A stretch of 17,036 nt of DNA from UBA6772 sp965183875 (lineage in GTDB: Bacteria; Bacteroidota; Bacteroidia; Flavobacteriales; UBA7430), in contig CBCYMK010000024.1 of NCBI GenBank assembly GCA_965183875.1, positions 1-17,036 of the forward strand, written 5' to 3'. The notes under the pieces are model-generated. The model ran no database searches. It saw nothing but the letters and a program-made list of their open reading frames with translations, and had not been told where the DNA came from. Position 1 is the stretch's first letter, and each line of letters begins with the position of its first letter. The position numbers were made by a program, and so were the translations under genes. Shown here piece by piece: positions 14,567 through 17,036 of the stretch.

Positions 14567-15643
14567 ATGTTAATAACAGATGCAGCTAAAATAAACCAGT
14601 ACTATACAGCATTGGTAGAAAAAGACCCAAAGTATATAGGACTCTTTTTTGTTGGAGTAAAAACGACTTCAATATTTTGTATTTCTAGCTGTAGTGCACG
14701 AAAACCAAAATTTGAAAATGTAGTATTTTACAGCACTTTTAAAGATGCATTAGACAATGGATTTAGGCCCTGTAAGGTATGTAAACCTACACAAAACGCG
14801 AATGAAACGCCCCCTTTAGTAACACAAGCAATACAGTTGGTAAAAGAAAACCCTAAAACTAAAATTGCCGATTGGATGCTTCGAGAAAAAGGCATTGCAC
14901 CAGAAATGGTACGCAGATGGTTTAAGAAAAACTACAATATGACTTTTCATGCCTACCAGAGAATGTACCGCATAAACAATGCACTGCTAGAACTTAAATC
15001 AGGTAAAAACACCACAGAAACTGCTTTAGACTCGGGCTTCGACTCCTTAAGTGGATTTGGATATACCTTCAAGAAAGCCCTAGGAAAGTCGCCAAAAAAT
15101 AGTAGTCAAGAAAACAGCATTTTACTGAGTCGTATTACTACTCCTATTGGACCTATGTTTATATGCGCAACAGATAAGGGTGTATGCCTAATAGAATTCG
15201 TAGATCGTAGAATGTTAGAAACTGAATTCAAAGACCTACAAGAACAACTAGATGCCAAAATCCTCATTGGAGAAAATGAACATATAAAAGAAGCGAAAAC
15301 TCAATTATTTGAATACTTTGAAGGCGCAAGAAAAATATTTAAACTTTCTTTAGACTGCCCAGGTACCGAGTTTCAACAAAAGGTATGGGAGGGTTTAGAG
15401 AAAATAAAATACGGAAGTACGGCCAGCTACCTAGAACAAGCTACAAAATTAAATAAGCCGAAAGCTGTACGTGCTGTAGCATCGGCAAATGGATTTAACA
15501 GAGTTGCTATTGTAGTTCCATGCCATAGAGTAATAGGTTCAGATGGTAAACTCACTGGCTACGGTGGCGGTTTAGAAAGAAAAAGGTGGCTACTAAATCA
15601 CGAAATAGAGAATTCTGAAAAGGATGAATACAAATTATTTTAA
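14567..15643 (+). CDS. ada: Ada: bifunctional alkylation-response regulator and O6-methylguanine-DNA methyltransferase
   Basis: This 358-residue protein has full Ada architecture. The N-terminal Ada zinc domain has Cys38, Cys42, Cys69 and Cys72 (IFCISSC and FRPCKVC), the same numbering as E. coli Ada; Cys38 there accepts methyl groups from phosphotriesters and switches the protein to an activator. An AraC-type HTH domain follows (about 85-178: VRRWFKKNYNMTFHAYQRMYR). The C-terminal MGMT domain has the suicide acceptor Cys319 in IVVPCHRVIG, with the upstream VRAVASANG and the final GYGGGLERKRWLL. It repairs O6-methylguanine and phosphotriesters and probably activates its own gene. The frame is open to 14486, inside the terminator, so ATG at 14567 (MLITDAAKINQYY) is the start. 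It is a single gene; no alkA or alkB is within view. Confidence 0.94.
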   Translation: MLITDAAKINQYYTALVEKDPKYIGLFFVGVKTTSIFCISSCSARKPKFENVVFYSTFKDALDNGFRPCKVCKPTQNANETPPLVTQAIQLVKENPKTKIADWMLREKGIAPEMVRRWFKKNYNMTFHAYQRMYRINNALLELKSGKNTTETALDSGFDSLSGFGYTFKKALGKSPKNSSQENSILLSRITTPIGPMFICATDKGVCLIEFVDRRMLETEFKDLQEQLDAKILIGENEHIKEAKTQLFEYFEGARKIFKLSLDCPGTEFQQKVWEGLEKIKYGSTASYLEQATKLNKPKAVRAVASANGFNRVAIVVPCHRVIGSDGKLTGYGGGLERKRWLLNHEIENSEKDEYKLF

Positions 15644-15646
15644 GTT

Positions 15647-15683
15647 CTAAATGCTAATTTATAGAGGCTGTACAAGCATTTAG
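15647..15683. repeat. 9-bp inverted repeat after ada
   Basis: CTAAATGCT (15647-15655) and AGCATTTAG (15675-15683) are perfect inverted repeats around a 19-nt loop, starting 4 bp after the ada stop. There is no T tract on the + side, so it is not a clear intrinsic terminator. A further 10-bp palindrome ACTGATCAGT lies at 15723-15732. Confidence 0.4.
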
Positions 15684-15799
15684 ATCGTATAAAACACTGT
15701 AACAGATTCTTTTAAATATATAACTGATCAGTTTAAAATTGATCGTTGAAATCAGTAAATTCGCTTAAATTAGAGTTCTAATTAGACTTAAAATAAGAA

Positions 15800-16060
15800 A
15801 TGAACACATCCGTAGAAATATCCATGTATCCTTTAAAAGAAGATTATAAACCATCGATAATCGCCTTCATTAAAAACTTAAGAAAGTACCCGTTCATTAA
15901 AGTAGATACCAATGGTATGAGTACGCAGGTATTTGGAGATTATAAAAGGGTAATGAATGCCATAAATACAGAAATGGAAAATACGTTTAAGAATTCTAAT
16001 TCTGTGGTATTTAACCTAAAGGTGATTAATGCTGATTTAGAAGAAAAACCGAGGTTTTAA
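15800..16060 (+). CDS. Small thiamine-binding-like protein (MTH1187/YkoF-type)
   Basis: This 86-residue protein starts MNTSVEISMYPLKEDYKPSI and continues to VDTNGMSTQVFGDYKRVMNAI and SVVFNLKVINADLE. It fits the small ferredoxin-like MTH1187/YkoF (thiamine_BP) family: a first strand of type VEISMYPL, a helix, and a TxxMSTQVFGDY strand. Members bind thiamine or hydroxymethylpyrimidine-type ligands, but many are uncharacterised, so ligand is inference. No thiamine riboswitch is visible in the 156 bp upstream. It is a single gene. A degenerate copy of its last ten codons occurs 157 bp downstream. Confidence 0.75.
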   Translation: MNTSVEISMYPLKEDYKPSIIAFIKNLRKYPFIKVDTNGMSTQVFGDYKRVMNAINTEMENTFKNSNSVVFNLKVINADLEEKPRF

Positions 16061-16137
16061 AAAACTAAAATGATTTGAAAATTTGATGAATTCTGTATCC
16101 TGTCTTCTGAGTATTCTTTTAAAAAAAATTACACAGA

Positions 16138-16163
16138 GATTCACATAGAAAATCTTGTGAATC
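16138..16163. repeat. Inverted repeat GATTCACA within a composite intergenic repeat
   Basis: GATTCACA (16138-16145) and TGTGAATC (16156-16163) form a perfect 8-bp stem with a 10-nt loop. CACAGAG occurs in direct orientation on both sides (16133-16139 and 16164-16170). Such CACAGAG/ATTCAC units recur in intergenic regions of flavobacterial genomes as I recall them; only one is seen here. Confidence 0.5.
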
Positions 16164-16186
16164 ACAGAGGAATCTATTTTTCTGCA

Positions 16187-16217
16187 TGCTGACTTAGAAG
16201 AAAAGTCGAGGTTTTAA
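16187..16217 (+). pseudogene. Truncated 3' end copy of the thiamine-binding-like gene
   Basis: These 31 bases match the end of the upstream gene (16030-16060) at 28 positions and keep its frame: ADLEEKSRF-stop against ADLEEKPRF-stop. Two of the three differences are synonymous (GAT/GAC and AAA/AAG). Similarity ends abruptly on the left. It looks like the tail of a diverged second copy whose body was lost, or a recombination scar. Confidence 0.65.
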
Positions 16218-16284
16218 ACGAACAGTCAAAATGGTCTTTTTGTCAAATGGTCATTTAAAGTCTAGGAGTGTAATTGTTGATTGT
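16218..16284. other. Non-coding intergenic filler with short repeats
   Basis: This is part of the 327-bp gene-free gap at 16061-16387. It holds a short near-tandem repeat, GTCAAAATGGTC (16225-16236) and GTCAAATGGTC (16242-16252). The whole gap consists of the inverted repeat at 16138, the truncated gene copy at 16187, this stretch and the dispersed element at 16273. No gene or terminator with a clear T tract was seen. Confidence 0.45.
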
Positions 16285-16368
16285 GCTTCGAGTGCCCCTT
16301 ACCTAGCGGAAAGTAAATCAGCAGGACAAAAAAACTAAGTGCTTACCTACTCTAAATCTCTAACTCCT
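16273..16368 (-). repeat. Dispersed 3'-UTR element, copy B
   Basis: Read on the minus strand it starts about 20 bp after the permease stop with AGGAGTTAGA. It shares with copy A (3229-3312) the blocks GCTGATTTAC and CACTCGAAGC and a short hairpin between them (TTACTT/AGGTAA). Its outer edges carry the 8-bp inverted repeat CTAGGAGT (16262-16269) and ACTCCTAG (16363-16370). The core at 16285-16329 is 38 of 44 aligned positions identical to copy A. Confidence 0.6.
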
Positions 16369-16387
16369 AGTTCAAGCTCTAAATCGT

Positions 16388-17036
16388 TTAAAAACTATTC
16401 CATTTTTTTGGAGCAAAAAGAAACACAAGGGTGAACTCTATACCCAGTACGGTAGCAATTGCGGCAGCTACAGAAGCATCGAGCCAAACAGCTAAATAGT
16501 AGCCAGCAAATGAAGAGATAACTCCAACTAAAGCAGAGATAAGTAGCATTTTGGGTAGTTCTTCGGTAAGAAGATAAGCGGTTGCTGCAGGGGCAATTAA
16601 TAGGGCAACTACTAATAATAGCCCCAACAGACTCAAATGACACAACAGTAGTAACCGAAACTGCAGACATTAATACATAATGCCAAACAAGTGAAGAAAC
16701 ACCAATAGATGCAGCAAAAGCAGGATCGAAGGTGGTTAAAAACAATCCTTTATAGCCAATAAGGATCATAGCGATTATCAACAACATAACGATTCCCTAA
16801 AACCCAAACTGTATTGGGAGCGTTAATACCAGGAATAAATGAATAGAGAGGCTCTAAGGCTACATAAGAGATTTCACCAAACAACACACAGTCTGAGTCA
16901 ATATGTACGTCATCGCATAAAGAGAAATAAAATTACACCTATGGCAAATAACCAGGTAAAAGTAATTCCTATGGAAGCATCCTTTTGTAATCCTCCCTTC
17001 TTATTGAAGGTTTCGATAAGATAGGTCGTAATAAGA
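16388..17036 (-). pseudogene. Metal ABC transporter permease (MntB/TroC type), 5'-truncated by window and frameshifted
   Basis: The frames together read as the C-terminal part of an ABC-3 family permease for manganese, zinc or iron. In order from the right edge: LITTYLIETFNKKGGLQKDASIGITFTWLFAIG, then DSDCVLFGEISYVALEPL, then NTVWVLG, then MLLIIAMILIGYKGLFLTTFDPAFAASIGV and VTTVVSFESVGA, then LLVVALLIAPAATAYLLTEELPKML to the end with LDASVAAAIATVLGIEFTLVFLFAPKK. Frame changes fall at about 16912-16935, 16793-16794 and 16611-16621; the last two are repaired by removing one base each. Hydrophobic helices and family motifs are well kept, so either recent decay or sequence errors are plausible. 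Metal cannot be told. It would act in the inner membrane with an ATPase and a binding protein outside the window. Confidence 0.82.

Noticed and set aside
15644..15799. Thiamine pyrophosphate riboswitch before the thiamine-binding-like gene
   Set aside because: No conserved CUGAGA or ACCUGA core elements of the THI box are present.

Overview
The window looks like chromosomal core and lightly accessory DNA of a Bacteroidota bacterium, most likely a member of the Flavobacteriales. The evidence is an AT-rich sequence, weak or absent Shine-Dalgarno sites, promoter candidates of the Bacteroidota type (TTTG-like, about 19-20 bp spacer, TAnnTTTG), and genes typical of that group: split transketolase, GH3-family protein beside DUF2797, the Bacteroidota form of deoxynucleoside kinase, and paired M16 peptidases.

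Layout. Positions 1-293 hold the end of a tRNA cluster (Thr, Tyr, Gly) closed by a terminator. A PhnA/YjdM zinc-ribbon gene follows (+), ending in a bidirectional terminator shared with a DUF2797 gene (-). DUF2797 and a divergent GH3-family gene (+) are both broken by single-base indels at A/T runs. Positions 3501-6138 form a probable + operon of deoxynucleoside kinase, class III aminotransferase and a DTW-domain tRNA modification enzyme. It ends in a second bidirectional terminator facing a J-domain/KTSC protein (-). After a 415-bp gene-free stretch, a minus-strand operon (10443 down to 7088) encodes a catalytic M16 peptidase, its non-catalytic partner and an outer-membrane protein. Divergent from it are a TPMT-like methyltransferase and the two transketolase subunits (+). 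Two small lipoprotein genes follow, bracketed by two copies of the same terminator. Then come a full-length Ada protein and a small thiamine-binding-like protein. The right edge holds a 5'-truncated metal ABC transporter permease (-) with several frameshifts.

How the genes relate. Most are housekeeping genes in nucleotide salvage, tRNA modification, central carbon metabolism, alkylation repair and periplasmic proteolysis. I see no phage, CRISPR, restriction, toxin-antitoxin or insertion-sequence gene, and no convincing new multi-gene system. The points most worth a second look are: a degenerate hairpin-bearing element of about 90 bp found twice, each time just after the stop codon of a frameshifted gene and in that gene's orientation; the lipoprotein pair between duplicated terminators; a 31-bp decayed copy of the end of the thiamine-binding-like gene; and the concentration of all visible frameshifts in three genes at the two edges, while about 12.5 kb between them is intact.
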